From assembly GCA_026707545.1 (NCBI GenBank), contig JAPOWR010000004.1:213536-277535 (forward strand): a stretch of 64,000 nucleotides of DNA, written 5' to 3'. The notes beneath the pieces were generated by a model that saw only the letters and a list, made by a program, of their open reading frames with translations, did no database searches and was not told the DNA's origin. Numbering within the stretch: the first letter of the stretch is position 1; each line of letters starts with the position of its first letter. Source of the DNA: Acidobacteriota bacterium. GTDB lineage: Bacteria; Acidobacteriota; Thermoanaerobaculia; Multivoradales; Multivoraceae. Positions 53,975 to 61,824 of this stretch are shown in pieces. A program made the position numbers and the translations under genes.

Positions 53975-55395
53975 TGCCGCTGTTCCTGCGTACCGCGGAT
54001 CTCGAGCGAATTCACTTCGTCGGCATCGGCGGAGCCGGAATGAGCGGCATCGCGGAGATCCTCCTCAACTACGACCTTGCGATCAGCGGTTCCGACCTGG
54101 AGGCGGGTGAAACGACGGAACGCCTTGCGGAGCTCGGCGCGACCGTCTACCTCGGCCACTCGGCGGAGAACGTGAAGCAGGCGGACCTCGTCGTCGTCTC
54201 CTCGGCCATACCCGACGCCAACGAGGAGGTCGTCGCCGCGCGCCGGCGGGGTGTCCCGATCGTCCGCAGAGCCCAGATGCTGGCCGAGTTGATGCGGCTC
54301 AAGTACGGCATCGCCGTCGCGGGCACCCACGGCAAGACGACGACGACATCGCTCATCGGCAGTGTGCTGACCGGCGCAGGACTCGATCCCACGGTCGTCG
54401 TCGGCGGCCGGCTCCGCGTGTCCGGCACGGGAGCGCGCCACGGCACGAGCGACTACCTGGTTGCCGAGGCGGACGAGTTCGACCGCAGCTTCCTCGATCT
54501 GGCGCCGGTGATCGCCGTGATCACGAACATCGACGTCGATCATCTCGACACGTACCGCGACCTGGCCGACATCAAGGATGCGTTCGTCCGCTTCGCCGGC
54601 CGGGTTCCGTTCTTCGGCCAGATCATCGCCTGCGTCGACGACGAGAACGTGGGGGATCTGCTCCCCCGCCTCGCGGACAGGCGCACCGTCACCTACGGCT
54701 TCGGTTCTCGCGCGGATCTGCAGGCCCGCGACGTGGCGCCGACCGCCTCCGGCGTCCGATTCGACGTCGTGGATTCGGCCGCTGGCCGTGTGGGAGGGCT
54801 CGAGCTGCCCATGCCCGGTCGACACAACGTCCTGAACGCGCTGGCGGCCATCGCGACGGCCCGCGCCACAGGAGTCGACTTCGAGACGGCGGCGGGCGTC
54901 CTGTCGGGCTTCTCGGGCGTGCATCGGCGCTTCGAGCGGGTGGGCTGTTGGCGGGGAGCCACCGTGGTCGACGACTACGCGCATCACCCGACCGAGGTCG
55001 AGGCAACCCTGTGCGCCGCCCGGGAGGTCCTGGATACGACTCCGCGGGATGGCCGGCGGCCGCGGATCCACGCCGTGTTTCAGCCCCACCTGTTCAGCCG
55101 CACGCGGGACCTCGCGGACGACTTCGGCCGTGCCCTGTTACTGGCTGACAACGCCCTGGTGACCGATATCTACGCGTCGCGCGAGAGGCCGCTGCCCGGG
55201 GTGAGTGGAGGGCTCGTCGTCGCGGCGGCGGCCGCCGCCGGCCATCCCAGCGTCGGAGGCTGCGGTCCCTGGCGGAAGGCTCCTGAGCGCCTTCGTGGGG
55301 TGGTTCGGGCAGGAGACCTGATCCTCACCCTCGGCGCCGGGGACATCTACCGTTTGGCTCGGCTGCTCGTTGCGGACGGGGAGACCGGAAGATGA
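53974..55395 (+). CDS. murC: UDP-MurNAc:L-alanine ligase
   Basis: 473 residues. The start is supported by GGAGG eight bases upstream and the one-base overlap with murG. It has the UDP-MurNAc-binding VGIGGAGMSGIA (16-27), the ATP loop G117-T-H-G-K121-TTT and the C-terminal DDYAHHPTEVEATL. It catalyses the first stem-peptide addition. In many bacteria murB and ddl come next; here the gene runs straight into ftsQ (ATGA overlap). Confidence 0.96.
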   Translation: MPLFLRTADLERIHFVGIGGAGMSGIAEILLNYDLAISGSDLEAGETTERLAELGATVYLGHSAENVKQADLVVVSSAIPDANEEVVAARRRGVPIVRRAQMLAELMRLKYGIAVAGTHGKTTTTSLIGSVLTGAGLDPTVVVGGRLRVSGTGARHGTSDYLVAEADEFDRSFLDLAPVIAVITNIDVDHLDTYRDLADIKDAFVRFAGRVPFFGQIIACVDDENVGDLLPRLADRRTVTYGFGSRADLQARDVAPTASGVRFDVVDSAAGRVGGLELPMPGRHNVLNALAAIATARATGVDFETAAGVLSGFSGVHRRFERVGCWRGATVVDDYAHHPTEVEATLCAAREVLDTTPRDGRRPRIHAVFQPHLFSRTRDLADDFGRALLLADNALVTDIYASRERPLPGVSGGLVVAAAAAAGHPSVGGCGPWRKAPERLRGVVRAGDLILTLGAGDIYRLARLLVADGETGR

Positions 55396-56303
55396 GCCGG
55401 GGCAGGAGGCGCGGGACACCGTTGGCGGGGCGCCGGCCCGTGCGCCGCCGCCGCCCGCGGCCGGTCGCCTGGCTGGCGATCGGGGCGGGAAAGGTCCTTC
55501 TTGGCGTGGCGCCGGTCGTAGGGATCGGCGTGTGGCTGGCGACGGCGCCCGTGTTCGACCTGAAGACGGAGATCGGCGTCGAGACCGGGGCGCGCGTGTC
55601 CGAGGAGTGGGTGCGGGACCGGCTCGCCGGCCTCGTGGGCCGCAACCTCCCGATGCTCTCCCTGGAACGGGCCACGGCCCGGCTCGAGCACGAGTGGGTG
55701 CGCGAGGCGAACCTGGTCAAGCGGCTGCCGAACGAACTCGATGTGGAGATCGTGGAACACGAGCCGGCGGCCGTGTTCCAGTCCGGAAACCGGGCGTGGA
55801 TCATCGACCGGGACGGCCGGGCAATCGTGGGATGCGAACGCGCCGCCGATCTTTGCGAGAGCACCTTGGTCCGGGTGTCGATCCAACCGGGGCTTCTCGG
55901 GGAGCGCGCGGGGACGAGTCCGGCCCGGCATCGGAGTGTTTCCGGACCCGCTTCGAGAGATGTTCCGGGCGAAGCGCTGGCGCGGACGTTGAAGCGGAGC
56001 GTGAGTGTCGCGGACGAGGTGAAGTCGTTCGGCTGGGGCCGCGAGGTGTTCGCGGTCGGAGTTCTGAGCGACGACGACTATCTGCTTGAGCGCAGCGGTC
56101 GGCCGGCGACTGTTCTGGTGCGTGGGAGTGATCTGACGGCGAAGGGCTCGGTGTTCCAGCTGCTGCAGGCGGCGATCCGGGAACACAGCGATCCCGAGGT
56201 CGTCGATCTGCGGTTCAGGGACCGGATCGTGCTTTCGGCGGGGGCGCCGGGCGCCGACCTCGAGACCGCCGCGGGTGTGAGTGCGGGAGGGGATCCCTCT
56301 TAG
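55392..56303 (+). CDS. ftsQ: Cell division protein FtsQ/DivIB
   Basis: 303 residues: a very basic cytoplasmic end (RRRGTPLAGRRPVRRRRPRP), one transmembrane helix (about 27-50), and the POTRA-type beta domain (about 55-125: VRDRLAGLVGRNLPMLSLERATARLE..VKRLPNELDVEIVEHEPAAVF) followed by the FtsQ C-terminal domain. It recruits FtsB/FtsL. The ATG overlaps the murC stop (ATGA), with ftsA 17 bases downstream. Confidence 0.9.
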   Translation: MSRGRRRGTPLAGRRPVRRRRPRPVAWLAIGAGKVLLGVAPVVGIGVWLATAPVFDLKTEIGVETGARVSEEWVRDRLAGLVGRNLPMLSLERATARLEHEWVREANLVKRLPNELDVEIVEHEPAAVFQSGNRAWIIDRDGRAIVGCERAADLCESTLVRVSIQPGLLGERAGTSPARHRSVSGPASRDVPGEALARTLKRSVSVADEVKSFGWGREVFAVGVLSDDDYLLERSGRPATVLVRGSDLTAKGSVFQLLQAAIREHSDPEVVDLRFRDRIVLSAGAPGADLETAAGVSAGGDPS

Positions 56304-56320
56304 CAGGGGAGGAAGAGACG

Positions 56321-57571
56321 ATGCCGAAAACGGATACGCGCCTCGTAGCCATCGATGTCGGCTCGGCGAAGGTCGGGGTACTGATCGTAGAGCGCGCCGA
56401 GATGGAAGGGGAGCCGGGGCTGAAGGTTGTGGGCGTCGGCAAGGCGCCGAACCGCGGCACGCTCAAGGGGCACATCGTGAACATCGACGCGACGGTGAAG
56501 TCGCTTCGGCGGGCTACCGAGGAAGCCGAGACCATGGCGGGGACCGAGATCTCTCGCGCCTTCGTCGGTGTTGGCGGCAGCGACCTCCGTTCGGCGAACA
56601 GCCATGGCACCGCCTACGTCGACAGCGGCGACCGCGGGATCTCCCGCGCGGACATCGACCTGGTTCTGAACGCCGCCCGGGACGTACCGCTTCCTCCCGA
56701 CCGCGAGATCCTGCACGCGATCCCGCAGGAGTTCGCAGTCGACGATCACGGTGGCATCGCGGATCCCCAGGGCATGCTGGGGAGCCGGCTCGAAGCCAAG
56801 GTTCACCTGGTCATGGGCCACGCCCCCAGAACCAGGACGCTGGTGCGTTGCCTGAACGAGGCAGGAGTGGAGGCGGCGGAGGTCGTGTTCGAGCCGCTGG
56901 CGACGGCGGAGGCCGTCCTGCTTCCTGATGAACGCGAACTCGGCGTTCTGCTGCTGGAAATCGGTTCCGGCACCTGCGGATTCGCCTTCTACCACCAGTC
57001 GGAGGTCCAGCACAGCGGTGTCCTTCCGTTCGGTGCCAGCCACTTCACGGCCGACCTGGCCTCCGTTCTGCGAACGTCGTTCGCGGGCGCCGAGACGCTG
57101 AAGCTTCGCCACGGCTGCTGCCTCCCCGGACTGGTTGACGGCGGCGAGGGAGTGAACGTGCCGACGGTGGGCGGAGGCGCCAGCAGGACGATCGAGCGGG
57201 CGAAGCTCGCCGAGATTCTGCAGGCGCGTGCCGAGGAGATGTTCCATCTCGTTCAGGTCGAGATGGAGAAAGCGGGCTGCGCCGACCAGCTGCGGGGTGG
57301 AGTCGTCCTGACGGGCGGCGGTTCGAAGCTGGCCGGTCTGCCGGAACTGGCGCAGCAGTTCTTCTCGAGCGACGCCCGCTACGGCGTGCCGCTCGGTCTC
57401 ACCAGCGAGATCGAGGGTCTTACCGATCCGAGCTGGGCCACGGCCGCCGGCCTGGTGCGTTACGCGATCGCCGAGGAGCAGGCCCGCTTGCCGCTCGTGC
57501 GCCAGGGCTCCGTTCGCGGAGTGCGCGGCGTGATGGGCAGCCTGCGCCAGATGTTCAACGATCTTCTCTGA
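56321..57571 (+). CDS. ftsA: Cell division protein FtsA with altered phosphate-2 loop
   Basis: 416-residue actin-like protein. Phosphate-1 loop AIDVGSAKVGV (10-20) is normal, the 1C region is present (VFVGVGGSDLRSANSHG), and the C-terminal membrane-targeting amphipathic helix GVMGSLRQMFNDLL is intact. The usual D-I-G-G-G-T-T-D loop reads E213-I-G-S-G-T-C-G220, losing both conserved acidic positions in their usual form. This may change nucleotide binding. It anchors FtsZ to the membrane. A strong GGAGG precedes the ATG. Confidence 0.92.
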   Translation: MPKTDTRLVAIDVGSAKVGVLIVERAEMEGEPGLKVVGVGKAPNRGTLKGHIVNIDATVKSLRRATEEAETMAGTEISRAFVGVGGSDLRSANSHGTAYVDSGDRGISRADIDLVLNAARDVPLPPDREILHAIPQEFAVDDHGGIADPQGMLGSRLEAKVHLVMGHAPRTRTLVRCLNEAGVEAAEVVFEPLATAEAVLLPDERELGVLLLEIGSGTCGFAFYHQSEVQHSGVLPFGASHFTADLASVLRTSFAGAETLKLRHGCCLPGLVDGGEGVNVPTVGGGASRTIERAKLAEILQARAEEMFHLVQVEMEKAGCADQLRGGVVLTGGGSKLAGLPELAQQFFSSDARYGVPLGLTSEIEGLTDPSWATAAGLVRYAIAEEQARLPLVRQGSVRGVRGVMGSLRQMFNDLL

Positions 57572-57612
57572 TCTTGAGTTACTGAACCGGAGGGTTCGAA
57601 AGGGAGAGTGCC

Positions 57613-58884
57613 ATGATTCTGATGGAAGAGCAGCAGCCGGCCGCGATGGAGCCGCCCCTCGACGAGACGGCTGTCTCCGAGGAGAACTTCGGTCCGGCCA
57701 AGATCAAGGTCGTCGGTATCGGCGGTGGCGGCGGCAATGCCGTCAACCGGATGATCGCCAGCAAGCTGAGCGGCATCGAGTTCATCGCGGCCAACACCGA
57801 CCTGCAGGCGCTGCGGCGATGCGAGGCGGAGACGAAGCTCCAGCTTGGGCAGAAGATCACCCGTGGCCTGGGTGCGGGCGCCGATCCGGACATCGGACGC
57901 AACTCTGCGCTGGAGGACACGGACAAGATCCTGGACGTGCTGAACGGCGCCGACATGGTCTTCCTGGCGGCTGGCCTCGGCGGCGGCACCGGAACGGGCG
58001 CGGTACCGATCATCGGTTCCCTGTCGGCTGAGGTCGGGGCCCTGACCGTGGCCGTGGTCACCAAGCCGTTCACGTTCGAGGGCCGGCGGCGGATGCTGAT
58101 CGCGGAGCGTGGTCTCGAAGAGCTGCACAAGGCGGTCGACACGGTCATCGCGATTCCGAACGAGCGGCTGCTCAGCTTCGTCGATCGCGGCACAACGCTC
58201 TCGGAGGCGTTCCTCACCGCCGACGACGTTCTGCGCCAGTCGGTTCAGGGAATCAGCGACCTGATCACGATGCCCGGCGAGGTGAACGCCGACTTCGCGG
58301 ACGTGCGGGCCATCATGTGCGGCCAGGGGATCGCGGTGATGGGCACGGGTCAGGCGTCGGGAGACAACCGGGCTCTCGAGGCGGCTCAGCGAGCCGTGTC
58401 TTCGCCCCTGCTCGAGGACGCTTCGATCGAGGGAGCCGGGGGCTGCCTGATCAACATCACGGGCGGCAAGTCGCTGACCCTGCACGAGGTGGCCGAGGCC
58501 GCCCGAATGGTCACGGAGGCGGTGGATCCGAACGCGAACATCATCTCCGGCCTGGTGGTCGACGAGACGATGGACGAGGAGATGAAGGTCACCGTGATCG
58601 CGACCGGCTTCGCCGAGGATCGGCAGCCGCGCCCGGCTGGCGCGGAGGAGATGCCCGAAGGGGATCAGGCCGCGGACTCCGCGGAAGGTCTGGCCGCCGC
58701 CGGCGAGGCGGCGGAGGCGGGTCCGGAAGGCACCACGGCCGAGGACGGCGACTCTGACGAGTCCGGCTTCCGGGACCGCCTGCTCGCGGAACGCCACGAG
58801 ATCGATCCGGGCGGCTACGGACCCAATTGGAGAAACGTCGACGACTACGACATCCCGACCGTCCTGCGCAAGCAGATGGACTAA
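57613..58884 (+). CDS. ftsZ: Cell division GTPase FtsZ
   Basis: 423 residues. The tubulin signature GGGTGTG is at 123-129, [11 protein letters not shown] at 37-47, and the T7 loop [11 protein letters not shown] is present. A disordered acidic linker (about 345-400) leads to the conserved C-terminal peptide [13 protein letters not shown], which binds FtsA. It polymerises into the Z ring. The start MILMEEQ follows AAGGGAGAG. It converges with argS with only 7 bases between the stops and no visible terminator. Confidence 0.98.
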   Translation: MILMEEQQPAAMEPPLDETAVSEENFGPAKIKVVGIGGGGGNAVNRMIASKLSGIEFIAANTDLQALRRCEAETKLQLGQKITRGLGAGADPDIGRNSALEDTDKILDVLNGADMVFLAAGLGGGTGTGAVPIIGSLSAEVGALTVAVVTKPFTFEGRRRMLIAERGLEELHKAVDTVIAIPNERLLSFVDRGTTLSEAFLTADDVLRQSVQGISDLITMPGEVNADFADVRAIMCGQGIAVMGTGQASGDNRALEAAQRAVSSPLLEDASIEGAGGCLINITGGKSLTLHEVAEAARMVTEAVDPNANIISGLVVDETMDEEMKVTVIATGFAEDRQPRPAGAEEMPEGDQAADSAEGLAAAGEAAEAGPEGTTAEDGDSDESGFRDRLLAERHEIDPGGYGPNWRNVDDYDIPTVLRKQMD

Positions 58885-58891
58885 GCGCCGG

Positions 58892-60838
58892 CTACATCCG
58901 CTCCGGCAGGGGCACGCCGAGAATCTGGGCGAGCGCTTCGAGGGAACGGACGAAGATCTGCGTGGCGGCGAGACGCGCATCGCGGAGATCGGCGTTCCGC
59001 TCGTGCAGGATGGGATGGCGGTGGTAGATGGCGTGGAACTTCTGCGCCAGCTCGACAGCGTGCCTCGCGATCAGGGAGAGTTCCAGCGTGGTCGCGGCGC
59101 GCTCGACCGTGTCCTGGCACTGCGAGGCGAGCAGCACCAGGTCCCAGAGGTCATCGGGCCATGCCTCGACGGGGAGTTCGGCGGCGCGGCCGGGTCCGAC
59201 TTCCTGCGGCAGACCTTCTTCCATCAATCGACGGCGGATGTTCCGGGCGCGCACGATGGAGTACTGGAGATAGGGGCCTGACTCGCCTTCGAACGACGTC
59301 GCATCGTCGATGTCGAAGGCGATCACGCGCGTCGTGGTCGCCCGCGCCATGAAGAACCGCAGTGCCGCGGTCGCGATCTGACGCGCCAGAAGCTCAGCGT
59401 CCGGGTCGTCCGCCCCAGCGGGGTCGGAATCGCCTCGGCGAGCCGCGATCTCAGCCCGACTCTTCGCTTCGAGCTGGTCGAGCAGGTCGTCCGCCTTGAC
59501 GCCAATCCCCTTGCGACCCGACATCTCCAGCCTCGCGTCGCCGCTGAAGCCGAGTTGCTCCGCGGTCCGGGCGGACAGTGCGACCATCTCATAGGCGAAA
59601 TGGACGCTCGCGTCAGCCTGGCTCGTATGACCGAGCGCTGCCACGCCGGCCCGCACGATCCGCTGCAGATAGGCCTGGCGGGCGTCGATCACGTTGATCA
59701 CCCGGGCGCCGGCGCCGAACGCCGGCGCCTGTTCGCGCTCCGGGCCGGCTCCTGCGCCGGTCGGTGCGGTTTCCCACAACGGTCCGTTGTCGCAACGGGC
59801 GTACTCGAAGTCGCGGCCGAGCAGACCGAACTTCCAGAGTTGGTACGCGATGTCCTTGCCGACGTACGTCACCGTGCCGTCGGACCGCACGATCACCTTG
59901 TCCGGATCTTCCAGGCCCTGGAACTCCTCGCTGCCTCGAAGCGGCATGACCCAGCAGCCGGCGTTCTTTCCGGTGTCCTCGAACTTCACCGTTCCGCTCT
60001 CCTTGAGCTGTTCGAAAGCGGCGACGAAGAAGTCCAGGCGCAGGATCTCGCTCTCGCGGGTGAGGAGGTCGTAGTCGACGTCGATCCGGCGCATCGTGCG
60101 CAGATGGCGGCCGACGATCCGCCGCGCAACCAAGCGGCCGGTCTCCGCCCTTCGGCCGTGGCCCGCCTCCAGGGCGTGAAGTGTGCGGCGCCGGAGTTCC
60201 AACCGTTCGGGATGCGCCTCGTACCAGTGGCCGACCTCGCTGTAGACGTCCCAGCAGGTGTAGTCGAACGGCTCGGGGAGGGCTTCGATGTCGGCTACGG
60301 AGCAGTCGCGAAGATCGAGGAAGCCGACCACCACGTCGGCGACCTGGACTCCGGTGTCGTCGATGTAGTTCTGGACCTCGGTCACGTGGCCGAGGCTGCG
60401 GAGCGAGCGCGCCAGCACGTCGCCGAGGACGGCGTTGCGGAGGTGGCCGATGTGCGCCGCCTTGTTCGGATTGATGTTCGTGTGTTCGACGATGACCTTG
60501 GCGAGAGGATCGACGCTGGACGAAGGCGCCACGGGAATCGCTTCGAGCATCGCGGTCGCGAATCCGGTCCGGTTGACGTGGAAGTTGACGTAGCCCGGGC
60601 CTTCGACCGTGACCCGGTCAAAGCCCGCCGGCGGATCGATGGCCTCCGCCAGACGCTCCGCGATCGCGCGCGGCGCCTGCCGGATCTCGCGCGCGAGATG
60701 CAGCGCGCAGGGACTCGCCAGGTCGCCCAGTCGCCGCTGGGGCGGTACTTCGACGGTCGGATCGTGATCGAGCCCGAAGACGTCGGAAAGAGCGCTTCGT
60801 AGCACGCCGGCGACCAGAGTTCGCTTACGCTGCAGCAT
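58892..60838 (-). CDS. argS: Arginyl-tRNA synthetase
   Basis: 648-residue class I synthetase. The additional N-terminal domain covers about 1-110, the HIGH motif is in AAHIGHLRN (about 128-136), the KMSKS equivalent is MSGRKG, as in many ArgRS, and the DALR anticodon-binding domain is at the C-terminus. It charges tRNA-Arg. TAGACT (60848-60853) lies nine bases before the ATG with TTGCGT 18 bases upstream of it, a plausible near-leaderless promoter. It is transcribed toward ftsZ. Confidence 0.96.
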   Translation of the reverse strand: MLQRKRTLVAGVLRSALSDVFGLDHDPTVEVPPQRRLGDLASPCALHLAREIRQAPRAIAERLAEAIDPPAGFDRVTVEGPGYVNFHVNRTGFATAMLEAIPVAPSSSVDPLAKVIVEHTNINPNKAAHIGHLRNAVLGDVLARSLRSLGHVTEVQNYIDDTGVQVADVVVGFLDLRDCSVADIEALPEPFDYTCWDVYSEVGHWYEAHPERLELRRRTLHALEAGHGRRAETGRLVARRIVGRHLRTMRRIDVDYDLLTRESEILRLDFFVAAFEQLKESGTVKFEDTGKNAGCWVMPLRGSEEFQGLEDPDKVIVRSDGTVTYVGKDIAYQLWKFGLLGRDFEYARCDNGPLWETAPTGAGAGPEREQAPAFGAGARVINVIDARQAYLQRIVRAGVAALGHTSQADASVHFAYEMVALSARTAEQLGFSGDARLEMSGRKGIGVKADDLLDQLEAKSRAEIAARRGDSDPAGADDPDAELLARQIATAALRFFMARATTTRVIAFDIDDATSFEGESGPYLQYSIVRARNIRRRLMEEGLPQEVGPGRAAELPVEAWPDDLWDLVLLASQCQDTVERAATTLELSLIARHAVELAQKFHAIYHRHPILHERNADLRDARLAATQIFVRSLEALAQILGVPLPERM

Positions 60839-60910
60839 GGGAGTGGCAGTCTAGGAACTTGCGCTACGGGAACGCAACGGAGTGCTCGTCCCCCGTGGTA
60901 CCCTGACCAT

Positions 60911-61044
60911 GTGAATCGCTAGCGCGTGACCGGCCTCTGTGTCGGGTTGCCCGCTGAATACCAGAGCCCAGTACCTGGTCGGAGTAGCTACCCGACCTTG
61001 GCGAATAGGCGGGAACCGTGCCGGTCATGCGCATGGCGATTCAC
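60911..61044 (+). ncRNA. Candidate structured RNA element, copy A
   Basis: The outer arms 60911-60934 and 61020-61044 pair over about 22 positions (GTGAATCGC with GCGATTCAC, GCGC, and TGACCGGC with GCCGGTCA). Inside are GGTTgCCCGC (60945-60954) with GCGGGAACC (61009-61017), and GGTCGG (60977-60982) with CCGACC (60992-60997) around loop AGTAGCTAC. Copy B at 61117 keeps the loop GTAGCTA and the CGGGAACC segment and the same helices with changed bases. The class is unknown, and the strand is a guess from the downstream genes. Confidence 0.4.
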
Positions 61045-61116
61045 CGGCCCGGCTTTTCCCGTTAGCCGTGCTATGGTCACGGCGTGAATCGCTTTCAGTT
61101 CCGTGTGGCAGGTCTT

Positions 61117-61211
61117 CAAGGTACGGCTATCTCCCGAGTACAGTAGCCGCCTTTCCGGGACGGTGTAGCTAGCCAACCCCGGCAAACGGACGGGAACCAT
61201 ACCGTAGCTTG
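61117..61211 (+). ncRNA. Candidate structured RNA element, copy B
   Basis: CAAG-TACGG-TAT (61117-61130, with a one-base mismatch and a bulge) pairs with ATACCGTAGCTTG (61199-61211). TCCCG (61132-61136) pairs with CGGGA (61191-61195). CCGGGACGG (61155-61163) pairs with CCAACCCCGG (61173-61182) around loop TGTAGCTAG. About three quarters of a 47-base core match copy A, with differences concentrated in paired positions. It lies about 170 bases upstream of the small membrane gene. Confidence 0.4.
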
Positions 61212-61379
61212 CTACGCGGTGTGGCGGTTTGCATGGCTCGACTCCACTTCCGGAGCCGAGGACGCTTGGAGGTGAATCGCCATGCCGCAGTCTCGCGTTG
61301 CCCTGTTGGGCACCCAAACACCCTTGCGCTCGACACCGGTCGAGGCTTCGAGGAGTCGTGAGCGCATGAGAAGCGCGAG

Positions 61380-61709
61380 ATGACGGAATCGGGCGTTCTG
61401 TTGATCGCCGCGGCGGCCGTTATTGCGGTCTGCGCCGCTCCGGTTCTCTATGTGCTGTGGCGGGATCGGGCCCGGATCTGGTCGCTCGAGTAGCGGCTGT
61501 TGCGGTTGGAGGCGGCCCAGGACGGCGTGGCCCGTTTGGATCGCGTCGCGAGGCTGGAGGCTGTGTCGGAGCGTCTTCCAGCGGTGGAGGATCGCGTGAG
61601 CCGTATCGCCGGTGTACTGGAGTTCTTCGCCGAGGGCGATCCGCGGGTGCTGGACCAGTTGAACGCGCCGGACGGTCGACGCCGGGGTGGCGCCAGGAGA
61701 AGGAAGTGA
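61380..61709 (+). pseudogene. PspB-like small membrane protein interrupted by an in-frame TAG
   Basis: One reading frame of 109 sense codons plus an internal TAG (61491-61493). The first part (37 codons) encodes an N-terminal transmembrane helix (LLIAAAAVIAVCAAPVLYVLW) and WRDRARIWSLE. After the TAG the same frame continues with a coiled coil (RLLRLEAAQDGVARLDRVARL) and VSRIAGVLEFFAEGDPRVLDQL, ending at TGA 61709. The TM-plus-coiled-coil layout resembles PspB-type proteins, though I see no diagnostic motif. A single C-to-T change from CAG would create the TAG. Pseudogene, sequencing error, or readthrough are all possible. Confidence 0.6.
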
Positions 61710-61749
61710 AGTAGGCCTCCGGTAGCATGCTCGGCGATCCAGGAGCGCC

Positions 61750-61824
61750 GTGAACGAGAACCGCCATCGTCCCGTCCTTTCGGTCCGACTCCCGCCGGAA
61801 CTCGCTAGCGGGTTGGCACCATGA
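61750..61824 (+). CDS. 24-codon ORF coupled to the deacetylase/glycosyltransferase gene
   Basis: GTG at 61750 has AGGAG six bases upstream, the best ribosome site in this stretch. It ends with TGA inside ATGA at the start of the next gene. The product (VNENRHRPVLSVRLPPELAS..) resembles the first strand of a ribbon-helix-helix protein but is far too short to fold as one. A leader peptide that couples translation to the large downstream gene is a reasonable reading, and chance is not excluded. Confidence 0.4.
   Translation: MNENRHRPVLSVRLPPELASGLAP

Larger units (their letters stand above)
60839..61379. other. 541-base non-coding region between argS and the small membrane gene
   Basis: No ORF here is convincing; two overlapping ORFs (77 and 109 codons on opposite strands) follow the palindromes and have no ribosome binding site. 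The region contains the divergent argS promoter side, two structured repeat elements (60911-61044 and 61117-61211), three direct copies of GTGAATCGC (60911, 61084, 61272) and one inverted copy (61036), and a hairpin CTCGACTCC/GGAGCCGAG (61237-61260). Confidence 0.7.

Noticed and set aside
58885..58891. Terminator between ftsZ and argS
   Set aside because: Only seven bases separate the stops and no hairpin with a T tract is visible there.
60911..61211. Known riboswitch (tandem glycine, GEMM, ydaO, cobalamin)
   Set aside because: None of the conserved sequence blocks of these classes as I recall them match either copy, so the element is left unclassified.
61491..61493. Pyrrolysine or selenocysteine-type recoding at the TAG
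   Set aside because: No pyl genes or insertion structure are visible, and a single-base nonsense change is the simpler explanation. Kept only as a remote option.
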